Origin: Candidatus Rokubacteria bacterium RIFCSPLOWO2_02_FULL_72_37
GTDB taxonomy: Bacteria > Methylomirabilota > Methylomirabilia > Rokubacteriales > CSP1-6
DNA length: 8,922 nucleotides
Reading direction: 5' to 3'
Assembly: GCA_001790315.1 (NCBI GenBank)
Contig: MGCE01000150.1
Coordinates: forward strand, 1-8,922
Shown here: positions 1 to 5,216 of the stretch, piece by piece
Layout of the letters: every line of letters starts with the position of its first letter
Numbering within the stretch: the stretch's first letter is position 1
Notes under the pieces: model-generated
Databases searched by the model: none
Seen by the model: the letters and a program-made list of their open reading frames with translations, nothing else
Told to the model about the DNA's origin: nothing
Translations under genes and position numbers: made by a program

Positions 1-815
1 GGCTCGCGGCCCCGAGCCTCGCCGCCTACCGCGCGGCGCTCGAGAGCGCGCAGGAGGCCGAGCAGCCGGCGCTGCGCTATATGCTGGCGCTCGGCCTGGC
101 CGGGTTCGGTCGGAGCGCCGCCGCGGAGGCGGAGCTCGGCGAGGCCTTGCGCCTGGATCCCGCCAACCCGGAGCTCCACCGCGCCCTCGGCGACCTGCGC
201 GCCCGTCGCGCGGAGCCGGGCGCGCTCGACAGCCTGCGGGCCGCGCTGGTCTTCGCGGAGGACCGGGCGCGGCTCGAGCCGCCCCCGCCGCCGTTCGCGC
301 TCCGGAGCGCCCGCCTCGCCGCGCTGGCGCGAGAGCGCGCGGGCGACGACGGGGCGGGCCCTGCGCGCTACCGGCGGACGCTCGCCCGTTACCTTCTCGC
401 GCGAGAACTGTGGGAGCAGGCGGTCGCCGCGTGGAGCCCCCTCGCGGCGGATCCGAGGGACGCCGAGGCGCAGTTCGGCCTCGGCACCGCGCTCGAGGGC
501 AGCGGCGCACCCGAGGCGGCCGTGGAGCACCTGCGGCGCGCCGTCGCGCTGGACCCGGGCGTGACGCGCTACCGCGAAGGGCTGGCGCGCCGGTTGTGGG
601 CGAGCGAGCAGTACTACCAGGCGATCAACGAGTGGCGCACCGTGAAGAGCCAGGCGCCGAGGAATCTCGAGGCGCGCGCCGCGCTCGGACGCGCCTACGA
701 GACGATCGGCGAGCGGTTCGAGGCGCTCCGGGAGTACCGCGAGATCCTCGATCTCGACCCCCGTCACGCGGGCGCGCGTGACGGGGTCGCGCGGCTGACG
801 GGCCGCCGCCCCTAG
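1..815 (+). CDS. TPR-repeat protein, C-terminal part (5' end outside window)
   Basis: The reading frame is open from base 3 to a TAG at 813-815, giving about 270 visible residues. A methionine codon at 81-83 lies inside an already recognisable repeat helix (LRYMLALGLAGFGR), so it is probably not the start and the gene is cut by the window edge. The protein is a series of tetratricopeptide repeats. At least four units end in the usual helix-B signature: ALRLDPAN, AVALDPG, VKSQAPRN and ILDLDPRH. Small residues sit at the expected positions, as in FGLGTALEGSGAPEAAVEHL and ALGRAYETIGERFEALREY. TPR domains bind partner proteins or act as scaffolds, often in envelope or secretion assemblies, but no partner or enzymatic domain is visible here. 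A signal peptide, if any, would lie upstream of the window. The gene converges on malate synthase and the two stops overlap, which suggests no functional link. TPR identity is secure; the role is unknown. Confidence 0.85.
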   Translation, partial: LAAPSLAAYRAALESAQEAEQPALRYMLALGLAGFGRSAAAEAELGEALRLDPANPELHRALGDLRARRAEPGALDSLRAALVFAEDRARLEPPPPPFALRSARLAALARERAGDDGAGPARYRRTLARYLLARELWEQAVAAWSPLAADPRDAEAQFGLGTALEGSGAPEAAVEHLRRAVALDPGVTRYREGLARRLWASEQYYQAINEWRTVKSQAPRNLEARAALGRAYETIGERFEALREYREILDLDPRHAGARDGVARLTGRRP

Positions 816-2491
816 CCCGAGAGCGCGTCGGGCGCGGCCGCGATCGCCTCGAGCTCGGCGCGGGTGTACGAGCCGAGGCTCCGGAAGTCGAAGTCGGTGT
901 AGTTCCGGATCCAGCGCGACGCGATCCTCACGGCCTTCCGGTAGCGCTCGTGCGTGTCGGCGCCCTGTCGCCGCGGCAGGATGTCGGCGAGCTCCTCCTG
1001 GAGGAGCCGCCTGACGAGTGCGGCGTCATGCACGACGCCGGTCTGCGAGTCCTTCGCCCGGTGGACGATCCGCTGCGCGATCTGGGCGACCGACATGCGG
1101 CCGGTGGCCAGGTCCTCCATCAGCGCCGGGTGCACGCCGGGCTTGCCCTCCAGGCTGTCGATGCCCTTGGCGCCGCGGCCGGTGAGCCAGCCCTCGACGT
1201 ACTCGATCAGCATCCGTGCGTTGCGGCGCGTGCCGTCGACCGTGATCGGGCCCGCCGGCGCCTCGAGCCGCACCGGGTAGTTGTCCGGATCCGCCATGGC
1301 GGGCGTCGGCGAGAAGCCGCTCGCGCGGAGCTGCCTGAACGGATCGGCGGCCGTCTTCATGTGGAAGATGTGCGCGACCCAGCCGCGGACGAACCCCTGC
1401 GCGGCCTCCCACTCCTTGTCCTTGCGGATCGCCTCGGCCGCCACGCGATTGACCTCGGGGTCGCTGGAGGGCAGCGCCGTCGCCATGCCGCCGATCGGCA
1501 CGGCCCCGCGCTTGAGGCAGATCGCGACGAGCCGCCGGAAGATGTTCGCGAGGAACGGCGTCGTCTTGATGTCCACGCCGAAGCGATCGGGCCACACCTG
1601 CCTCGGGTCCGCCATGACGAACTCGAAGATCGACGCCTTGAGATCCCAGCGCGCCGCGTTGAGGCCGGCCGCGTAGGGCCCGAGCTCGTGGAGCATCTCC
1701 TCCATCTGGTAGACGCAGGGCAACGACTCGACCAGCACGATGCCGCGGACCGTGGCGCTCCCGAGGTACGGGAGGCGCTCAGCCGAGAGGTCGAACAGGT
1801 CACGGTACCAGCGGGCCTCGGGCGCGTGCTCCAGCTTCGGCAGGTAGAAGTAGATGCCCTGGCCGCGGCCGGCCTGGGCGCGGCCGGCGTAGAAGAGCGT
1901 CAGGGCCGTCCCGAGGATCGCCGCGTTGACGGGGACCCCGTCGACCGTGACGTCGGGCTCGTCGAGGTGCAGGCCGCGCTCGCGATGCATGAAGAACGGC
2001 AGCTCGCCCGGCGCGATCCGGTAGCCCTTGCCCCGCGCCGCGTCGTCGAAGGTGAGCTCGCGGTTCACGGCCGCGAGGCGATTGTGCGCGGCGCGCACCG
2101 TGTCGATGAGCCGGTGGCCGCCGGAGTCCTCGTCGTCGTCCAGGTCGCCCTCGGCGCGCTCGCCCTCGGGTCCGGGGTTGAGGGCATTGATGAACATCGA
2201 GGTGATCGAGCAGGGGCCCGAGATCTCGATCCCCGGCCGGCGAAGCTCGTCCGGCACGGCCGGGACCTGCCAGCTCCCCGTGGTGGCTTCGGAGGCCGGT
2301 GGGTGGGCGGGCGCGATGTGCTGTCTGAGCGCACGCTCGAGCGTCGCCAGCCGGATGGCGCGGAGCGCCCTGGCGCGCGCGTGCAGGCGGTCATGGAGCA
2401 GGGCCACGTAGTCGCAGAACGCCGGAGTGAAGAGCTGGGCGGCGCCGTCGACGGCGGCGAACTTCACGCGCGCGCTGGTCTCGACGGGCAT
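812..2491 (-). CDS. aceB: Malate synthase (AceB/malate synthase A type)
   Basis: The 559-residue product should condense glyoxylate with acetyl-CoA to give malate and CoA, the second glyoxylate-shunt step, in the cytoplasm. Family landmarks appear in order: GP..(S)MFINALN at about 92-105; HRERGLHL at 169-176, whose Arg172 matches the glyoxylate-binding Arg of RGWHL; IYFYLPKLE at 213-221; VRGIVLVESLP at 248-258 with the Mg-ligand Glu255; GLNAARWD at 276-283 with the acidic ligand Asp283; GAVPIGGMA at 329-337; and MEDLATG at 458-464 with catalytic Asp460. The length matches the 530-560 residues usual for this class. The segment normally reading (M)ADFEDA..PTW is instead a run of acids (GDLDDDEDSGGH, 115-126), so this is a divergent branch. 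The start at 2491 is supported by an AAAAGAGG ribosome site. No isocitrate lyase is in view. Its stop overlaps that of the TPR gene, and it is divergent from the EthD-like gene. Confidence 0.9.
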   Translation of the reverse strand: MPVETSARVKFAAVDGAAQLFTPAFCDYVALLHDRLHARARALRAIRLATLERALRQHIAPAHPPASEATTGSWQVPAVPDELRRPGIEISGPCSITSMFINALNPGPEGERAEGDLDDDEDSGGHRLIDTVRAAHNRLAAVNRELTFDDAARGKGYRIAPGELPFFMHRERGLHLDEPDVTVDGVPVNAAILGTALTLFYAGRAQAGRGQGIYFYLPKLEHAPEARWYRDLFDLSAERLPYLGSATVRGIVLVESLPCVYQMEEMLHELGPYAAGLNAARWDLKASIFEFVMADPRQVWPDRFGVDIKTTPFLANIFRRLVAICLKRGAVPIGGMATALPSSDPEVNRVAAEAIRKDKEWEAAQGFVRGWVAHIFHMKTAADPFRQLRASGFSPTPAMADPDNYPVRLEAPAGPITVDGTRRNARMLIEYVEGWLTGRGAKGIDSLEGKPGVHPALMEDLATGRMSVAQIAQRIVHRAKDSQTGVVHDAALVRRLLQEELADILPRRQGADTHERYRKAVRIASRWIRNYTDFDFRSLGSYTRAELEAIAAAPDALSG

Positions 2492-2498
2492 GGCAAAG

Positions 2499-2506
2499 CC
2501 TCTTTT
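2499..2506 (-). promoter_or_regulatory. Ribosome binding site of malate synthase
   Basis: On the minus strand the bases read AAAAGAGG, ending 7 nt before the ATG at 2491. This is a good Shine-Dalgarno match and fixes the malate synthase start. Confidence 0.6.
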
Positions 2507-2562
2507 CGCATGGCACCCGACAGCCTGTCAATGGCAGAATGGCCGCGTTCGAGTCCCACGGC

Positions 2563-2568
2563 GAGGAG
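2563..2568 (+). promoter_or_regulatory. Ribosome binding site of the EthD-like gene
   Basis: GAGGAG lies 10 nt upstream of the ATG at 2579. It supports that start over the in-frame ATG at 2531, which would add 16 residues with no family resemblance. Confidence 0.55.
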
Positions 2569-2578
2569 AACCAGACCC

Positions 2579-2890
2579 ATGGCGACAGCGCTGTTCGTCG
2601 TGAAAGCGACCATCCGCAAGGACCGGGAGGACGCGTTCAACCGCTGGTACAACGAGGAGCACGTCCCGCAATTCCTGCGCTTCAAGGGCGCCGTCAGCGC
2701 GCGTCGGTACCGCGCGATCCTGGGCGAGGACACGTACCAGTACATGGCCGTGTACGAGCTCGCCGACGAGGCGACGCTCCACCGGCTGCTCGAGTCGGAG
2801 CACTTCAAGGAGCTCCGGGCCGAATACGACACGCACTTCGGGGCCGTGAGCCAGCGCGCGCGCTTCGGATACGTGCAGGTCTGGCCATAG
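2579..2890 (+). CDS. Small EthD/DUF4286-like dimeric alpha/beta-barrel protein
   Basis: This is a 103-residue protein with the layout of a single ferredoxin-like (dimeric alpha/beta-barrel) domain. Strand one is TALFVVKATI (about 3-12). It is followed by a helix ending in the characteristic WYNEEHVPQFL (23-33), a strand with GAVSARRYRAI (37-47), the strand YQYMAVYEL (53-61), the helix ATLHRLLESEHFKEL (65-79) and the final strand FGYVQVWP (96-103). The W-Y-x-x-E-H-[VI]-P motif is typical of EthD-like and DUF4286-like proteins. Some relatives bind small hydrophobic or aromatic substrates or act as auxiliary oxygenase or isomerase subunits; most have no known function. No signal peptide or membrane segment is seen, so it should be cytoplasmic. 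It heads a run of three small genes. It is divergent from malate synthase and could share regulation with it. The fold assignment is fairly firm; the substrate is unknown. Confidence 0.75.
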   Translation: MATALFVVKATIRKDREDAFNRWYNEEHVPQFLRFKGAVSARRYRAILGEDTYQYMAVYELADEATLHRLLESEHFKELRAEYDTHFGAVSQRARFGYVQVWP

Positions 2891-2958
2891 CGCGGCGCGT
2901 TCGCGGGCTCGGCGGAGGCCGCAAGACGCGTCGGGCGCTGCGGCAGGGCGGCGCCGGC

Positions 2959-3294
2959 GTGGCCGCGCGGCTGAACGAGGCGCTCGGCGGCTGGAGCGGC
3001 GTGCGGATCACGCCGATGTTCGGCCGCTGGGGCTACTTCGTGGGCGAGACCCTCTTCGCGTGCTTCCCGCTGAAGGAGAAGGAGCGCGACCTCTGGATCC
3101 GCCTGTCCACCGACGACCAGGCCCGCGCCCTCCGGGGGGGGCGGATCCGGCCGCACCGGCGCTTCGCCCGGCGGGGCTGGGTCGAGCTCGACGTGGAGGC
3201 GCCCGAGGATGTCTCGCGCGCCCTCGCCTGGCTCCGGCGCGCGCACGCCCTGGCGAGCCGGACCGCGCGGATCGACGAACACAAGGAGGCGTGA
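2959..3294 (+). CDS. TfoX N-terminal domain-like small protein
   Basis: The predicted product is 111 residues if translation begins at the GTG at 2959. The core resembles the TfoX/Sxy N-terminal domain: a leading helix (AARLNEALGGW), then the signature PMFGRWGYFVGETLFACF (19-36), a strand DLWIRLS (44-50), and a closing VELDVEAPEDVSRALAWLRRA (75-95), comparable to the 'xxVPxxxLEDPxELLxWxRxA' end of the family. TfoX is a competence regulator in gammaproteobacteria, but stand-alone N-domains like this are widespread and of unknown function. The start is uncertain: the frame is open upstream without an ATG, and the ribosome site before the GTG (CAGGGCGG) is mediocre. A CTG at 2881 overlapping the stop of the previous gene is another possibility. 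An eight-G run at 3134-3141 lies inside the gene, but the family pattern continues across it, so no frameshift is evident. Its stop overlaps the next start. Confidence 0.7.
   Translation: MAARLNEALGGWSGVRITPMFGRWGYFVGETLFACFPLKEKERDLWIRLSTDDQARALRGGRIRPHRRFARRGWVELDVEAPEDVSRALAWLRRAHALASRTARIDEHKEA
3283..3289 (+). promoter_or_regulatory. Ribosome binding site of the ABM-domain gene
   Basis: AAGGAGG is a full Shine-Dalgarno match 4 nt before the ATG at 3294 and lies inside the end of the TfoX-like gene. It decides the start. The GTG at 3291 is in frame directly before that ATG but would be too close to this site. Confidence 0.7.
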
Positions 3295-3596
3295 TGGGGA
3301 ACGTGCTGACCGTGGTCGCGAAGCTGTCGGCGAAGCCGGGGAAGGGCGACGAGCTGGCGGGGATCCTCGCGGAGCAGGTAGCGGCGGTGCGCCGCGCGGA
3401 GCCGGACTGCCTCGTCTACCGGCTGCACCGGTCCAAGAAGGACCCGGATCTCTTTCTCTTCTACGAGCAGTACCGCTCGGACGCGGCCTTCGATCTGCAC
3501 CGGAAGGCGCCCCACCTCGCCGCGTTCCGCGACCGCCGCGACCCGCTCGTCGCGGGCCCGCCGCAGGTGGACTTCTACCTGTCGCTCACGGAGTAG
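3294..3596 (+). CDS. ABM-domain protein, putative quinol monooxygenase (YgiN-like)
   Basis: This 100-residue protein is a single antibiotic-biosynthesis-monooxygenase domain. Strand one is NVLTVVAKLSAKPGK (3-17). Then come a helix DELAGILAEQVAAVRRAEPD (19-38), the strand CLVYRLHRSKKDPDLFLFYEQY (39-60), RSDAAFDLHRKAPHLAAF (61-78) with the two conserved histidines His69 and His74, and the last strand PQVDFYLSL (90-98). ABM proteins form dimeric ferredoxin-like barrels. Characterised members oxidise quinols or aromatic polyketide intermediates without a metal or flavin cofactor, but many small ones have no assigned substrate. Start and upstream stop overlap by one base (TGATG), so it is probably translated by coupling to the TfoX-like gene. 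The stop is followed after 4 bp by the left arm of repeat copy A. Family assignment is firm; the reaction is inferred. Confidence 0.85.
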   Translation: MGNVLTVVAKLSAKPGKGDELAGILAEQVAAVRRAEPDCLVYRLHRSKKDPDLFLFYEQYRSDAAFDLHRKAPHLAAFRDRRDPLVAGPPQVDFYLSLTE

Positions 3597-3600
3597 CGCC

Positions 3601-3754
3601 GGGCCGCCGGGCGCGCGCGGGAGGGGTCGCCCGGACCACGCGGCCCGCGTCCGCTTGCCCCGTCGCGGCTGGGCTCCGTCCGGGCGCGTGCGGCCCGCCG
3701 CCCGCGTGGCGGGAACGGGCCCCGTCGACCCCTCCCGCGCGCGCCCGGCGGCCC
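3601..3754 (-). repeat. Intergenic inverted-repeat element, copy A
   Basis: This 154-bp element is bounded by perfect 29-bp inverted arms (3601-3629 and 3726-3754) beginning GGGCCGCCGGGCGCGCGCGG. In this copy the pairing extends 3 bp further outward on each side (3598-3600 with 3755-3757). The 96-bp core differs from copy B (6672-6824) at six substitutions and one single-base indel; the arms are identical in both copies. The core has smaller potential stems, for example CCGCC-N5-GGCGG near 3699-3713. The element lies between the convergent ends of the ABM gene (+) and the MFS gene (-). I place it on the minus strand because homology to copy B continues to the minus-strand stop, not to the plus-strand one. 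A long hairpin here could terminate transcription from both sides or stabilise 3' ends, but no T-run follows it. It could alternatively be a non-autonomous mobile repeat; no target-site duplication is visible. Confidence 0.9.
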
Positions 3755-3798
3755 GGCTCCACGGGCGACGGGGCTCGACATGCCTCGAGAACGGCAGA
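3755..3798 (-). repeat. Conserved 3' flank linking repeat copy A to the MFS stop codon
   Basis: The 44 bp between the right arm and the MFS stop are also shared with copy B. The first 16 bp (3755-3770, GGCTCCACGGGCGACG) are identical. The middle is about 60% matched. A 9-bp block GAGAACGGC (3787-3795) is identical and sits exactly 3 bp from the stop codon in both copies. The shared unit therefore spans 3601-3798. Confidence 0.7.
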
Positions 3799-5163
3799 CT
3801 AATCAGGCGTGGACGAGGCGGCCGCCGCGGCGGCGTCGCGCGCGGCCGCCTCCTCGCGCGCCAGGGCCTCGATGCGGTCGATCCGCACCAGCGGCACGAG
3901 GAGCCACGCGAGCGCCGTCATGCCGGCGGAGATGAGCACGAGCGGCGTGTAGCCGAACCCGTCGTAGAGGCGCGCCCCGACGTTCTGCGAGAGCTGACCC
4001 CCGCCGTTGTAGACCGACATCAGCAACGCGAAGAACGTCGCCTCCACCCGCCGCGGGCACGACTTGGCGGCGAGGTCGAGGAAGGCGAGCTGCGTCAGCA
4101 TCCCGACGCCCCCGAAGAGCGTGTCGATGACGATCGCGGACGTCGCGTCGCGGTAGACGAGGTAGGCGAGCGTGGCCGCGACGCCGATGCCGATGGAGAG
4201 GTTGACGAGGGTCTTGAGGCGGACCCGGCGCGAGAGCGGCGCGTACGCGGCCGCGCCGACGACGCCCGCGGCGGCGGCGAGCGAGCCGAGCGTGCCGATG
4301 AACTGCTGGCTGAATCCGAGCGTGTCCGTCTGGTAGTAGAGGAACGCCGGGCCGAACGAGGGGCTGAACGTCCAGAAGAGGATGAAGCCCGCGACGACCC
4401 AGAGGTCGCGATGCCCGATCGCGGTCCGGATCGACGCCCACGTCTCGCGGAGCGCGGCCCCGTCGGCCCGGGCCCGCGGCTCGCTCACGAAGAGCAGCGC
4501 CATGGCCACGGACACCAGGGGGAAGCAGGCGGCGAGCGCGAAGGCCCCGCGCAGGCTGCGCGCCTGCGCCAGCCAGCCGCCGCCGACGCCGACGAGGACC
4601 GAGGCGACGGTGATGCAGGCCCACTGGACCGACTGGAAGGCGCCGGTCAGACCGCGCGGCCGCCCGTGCTCGACCATCATCGCGTCGGTGAGCACGTCGG
4701 TGAACGCGAGCCCGAGCGCCATCAGAGTGAACAGGCCGACGCCGGCGACCAGGGTGAAGCCCGTCGAGTACCGCGTTCCGAACAGGGTGATCCCGAGGTC
4801 GTAGGTGTGGATCGGCCCCCGGGAGATGAGGACTCCCGACGCGAGCACCAGGCCCGCGCCGGCCGCGAGGCCGCAGGTCAGGAGGAAATAGCTCTTCCGG
4901 CGGCGGCCGAAGAGCGGCACGAAATCCGAGAGCAGCCCGTAGGCGGGCTTGATCAGCCACGGAATGGTGCTCAGCAGGAAGAAGTCGGCGACCTGGCCGG
5001 CGGCGAGCCCGCGGTCCTTGAGGACGATCGTGATCGTCTGGTTCGGCAGGTACCACATGCCCTGGGCGAAATAGACGACGCCGAAGAGAACGGCGAGGCG
5101 CCGCGCCTCCGGCGTCTTGAAGGGATTCAGCCGCTCGACGAGGCCGAGCATGCCGGGCGCCAT
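3799..5163 (-). CDS. MFS transporter of the BT1/folate-biopterin transporter type
   Basis: This 454-residue integral membrane protein has about 12 hydrophobic segments, the size and layout of a major facilitator. Features point to the BT1 (folate-biopterin) branch. These are WYLPNQTITIVLKDRG (37-52); IPWLIKPAYGLLSDFVPLFG (67-86) followed by basic RRRKSY; the transmembrane motif FTDVLTDAMMVEHG (154-167); and CPRRVEATFFALLMSVYNGG (369-388). Known BT1 members import folates or pterins in trypanosomatids, plants and cyanobacteria; the bacterial homologues mostly have no proven substrate. The C-terminus (438-454) is a hydrophilic, Ala-rich cytoplasmic tail. The ATG at 5163 has AAGG 4 nt upstream; Met5 is an alternative. 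The gene is divergent from hpnJ with only 53 bp between the starts, so shared regulation is plausible. Its 3' end faces repeat copy A. Family is well supported; substrate is open, and a lipid-related role near hopanoid genes is only a guess. Confidence 0.82.
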   Translation of the reverse strand: MAPGMLGLVERLNPFKTPEARRLAVLFGVVYFAQGMWYLPNQTITIVLKDRGLAAGQVADFFLLSTIPWLIKPAYGLLSDFVPLFGRRRKSYFLLTCGLAAGAGLVLASGVLISRGPIHTYDLGITLFGTRYSTGFTLVAGVGLFTLMALGLAFTDVLTDAMMVEHGRPRGLTGAFQSVQWACITVASVLVGVGGGWLAQARSLRGAFALAACFPLVSVAMALLFVSEPRARADGAALRETWASIRTAIGHRDLWVVAGFILFWTFSPSFGPAFLYYQTDTLGFSQQFIGTLGSLAAAAGVVGAAAYAPLSRRVRLKTLVNLSIGIGVAATLAYLVYRDATSAIVIDTLFGGVGMLTQLAFLDLAAKSCPRRVEATFFALLMSVYNGGGQLSQNVGARLYDGFGYTPLVLISAGMTALAWLLVPLVRIDRIEALAREEAAARDAAAAAASSTPD

Positions 5164-5216
5164 GATACCTTAGTGCCGGTCATGTGCTGGACCCTCTTCG
5201 AGATCCTCCCGGCCTG
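5164..5216. promoter_or_regulatory. Short divergent region between the MFS gene and hpnJ
   Basis: Only 53 bp separate the two start codons. Promoters for both genes must overlap here or extend into the 5' coding ends. No clear -35/-10 pair or palindrome is visible, and hpnJ has no strong Shine-Dalgarno sequence. The call rests on geometry alone. Confidence 0.3.

Larger units (their letters stand above)
2492..2578. promoter_or_regulatory. Divergent intergenic region between malate synthase and the EthD-like gene
   Basis: These 87 bp lie between two divergent start codons, so they and the flanking 5' ends should carry the promoters for both directions. It is visibly less GC-rich than its surroundings. 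It contains a short perfect inverted repeat, GACAG-C-CTGTC at 2519-2529. The hexamer ATGGCA occurs at 2510-2515 and again at 2531-2536 within overlapping AATGGC repeats (2530-2535 and 2538-2543). These could be an operator, but the palindrome is short and I do not recognise a specific regulator. No convincing -35/-10 pair is seen on either strand. Confidence 0.35.

Noticed and set aside
2526..2531. Perfect TTGACA on the minus strand as a -35 box for malate synthase
   Set aside because: It lies 35 nt from the start codon. A -10 at the right spacing would fall at about 2503-2508 with no TATAAT-like sequence, and transcription would start on top of the ribosome site.
950..2578. Long open frame on the + strand opposite malate synthase that runs in frame into the EthD-like gene
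   Set aside because: It is rich in Arg, Gly, Ala, Val and Asp with no family motifs, mirrors the malate synthase codons, and the real small gene has its own ribosome site at 2563-2568. It is a GC-driven antisense shadow.
3120..3160. Frameshift at the eight-G run in the TfoX-like gene
   Set aside because: Family-like sequence continues in the same frame on both sides, so the run length appears correct.
3601..3754. The element as a classical insertion sequence or MITE with target duplication
   Set aside because: No transposase frame and no short direct duplication flank either copy. Homology extends asymmetrically beyond the right arm. A mobile origin stays possible but is not shown.
3655..3798. 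Small ORFs within the repeat element, similar in both copies (for example CPVAAGLRPGACGPPP)
   Set aside because: In the two + strand frames I compared, most core differences between copies change the amino acid, and one copy has a single-base indel. There is no sign of coding selection.
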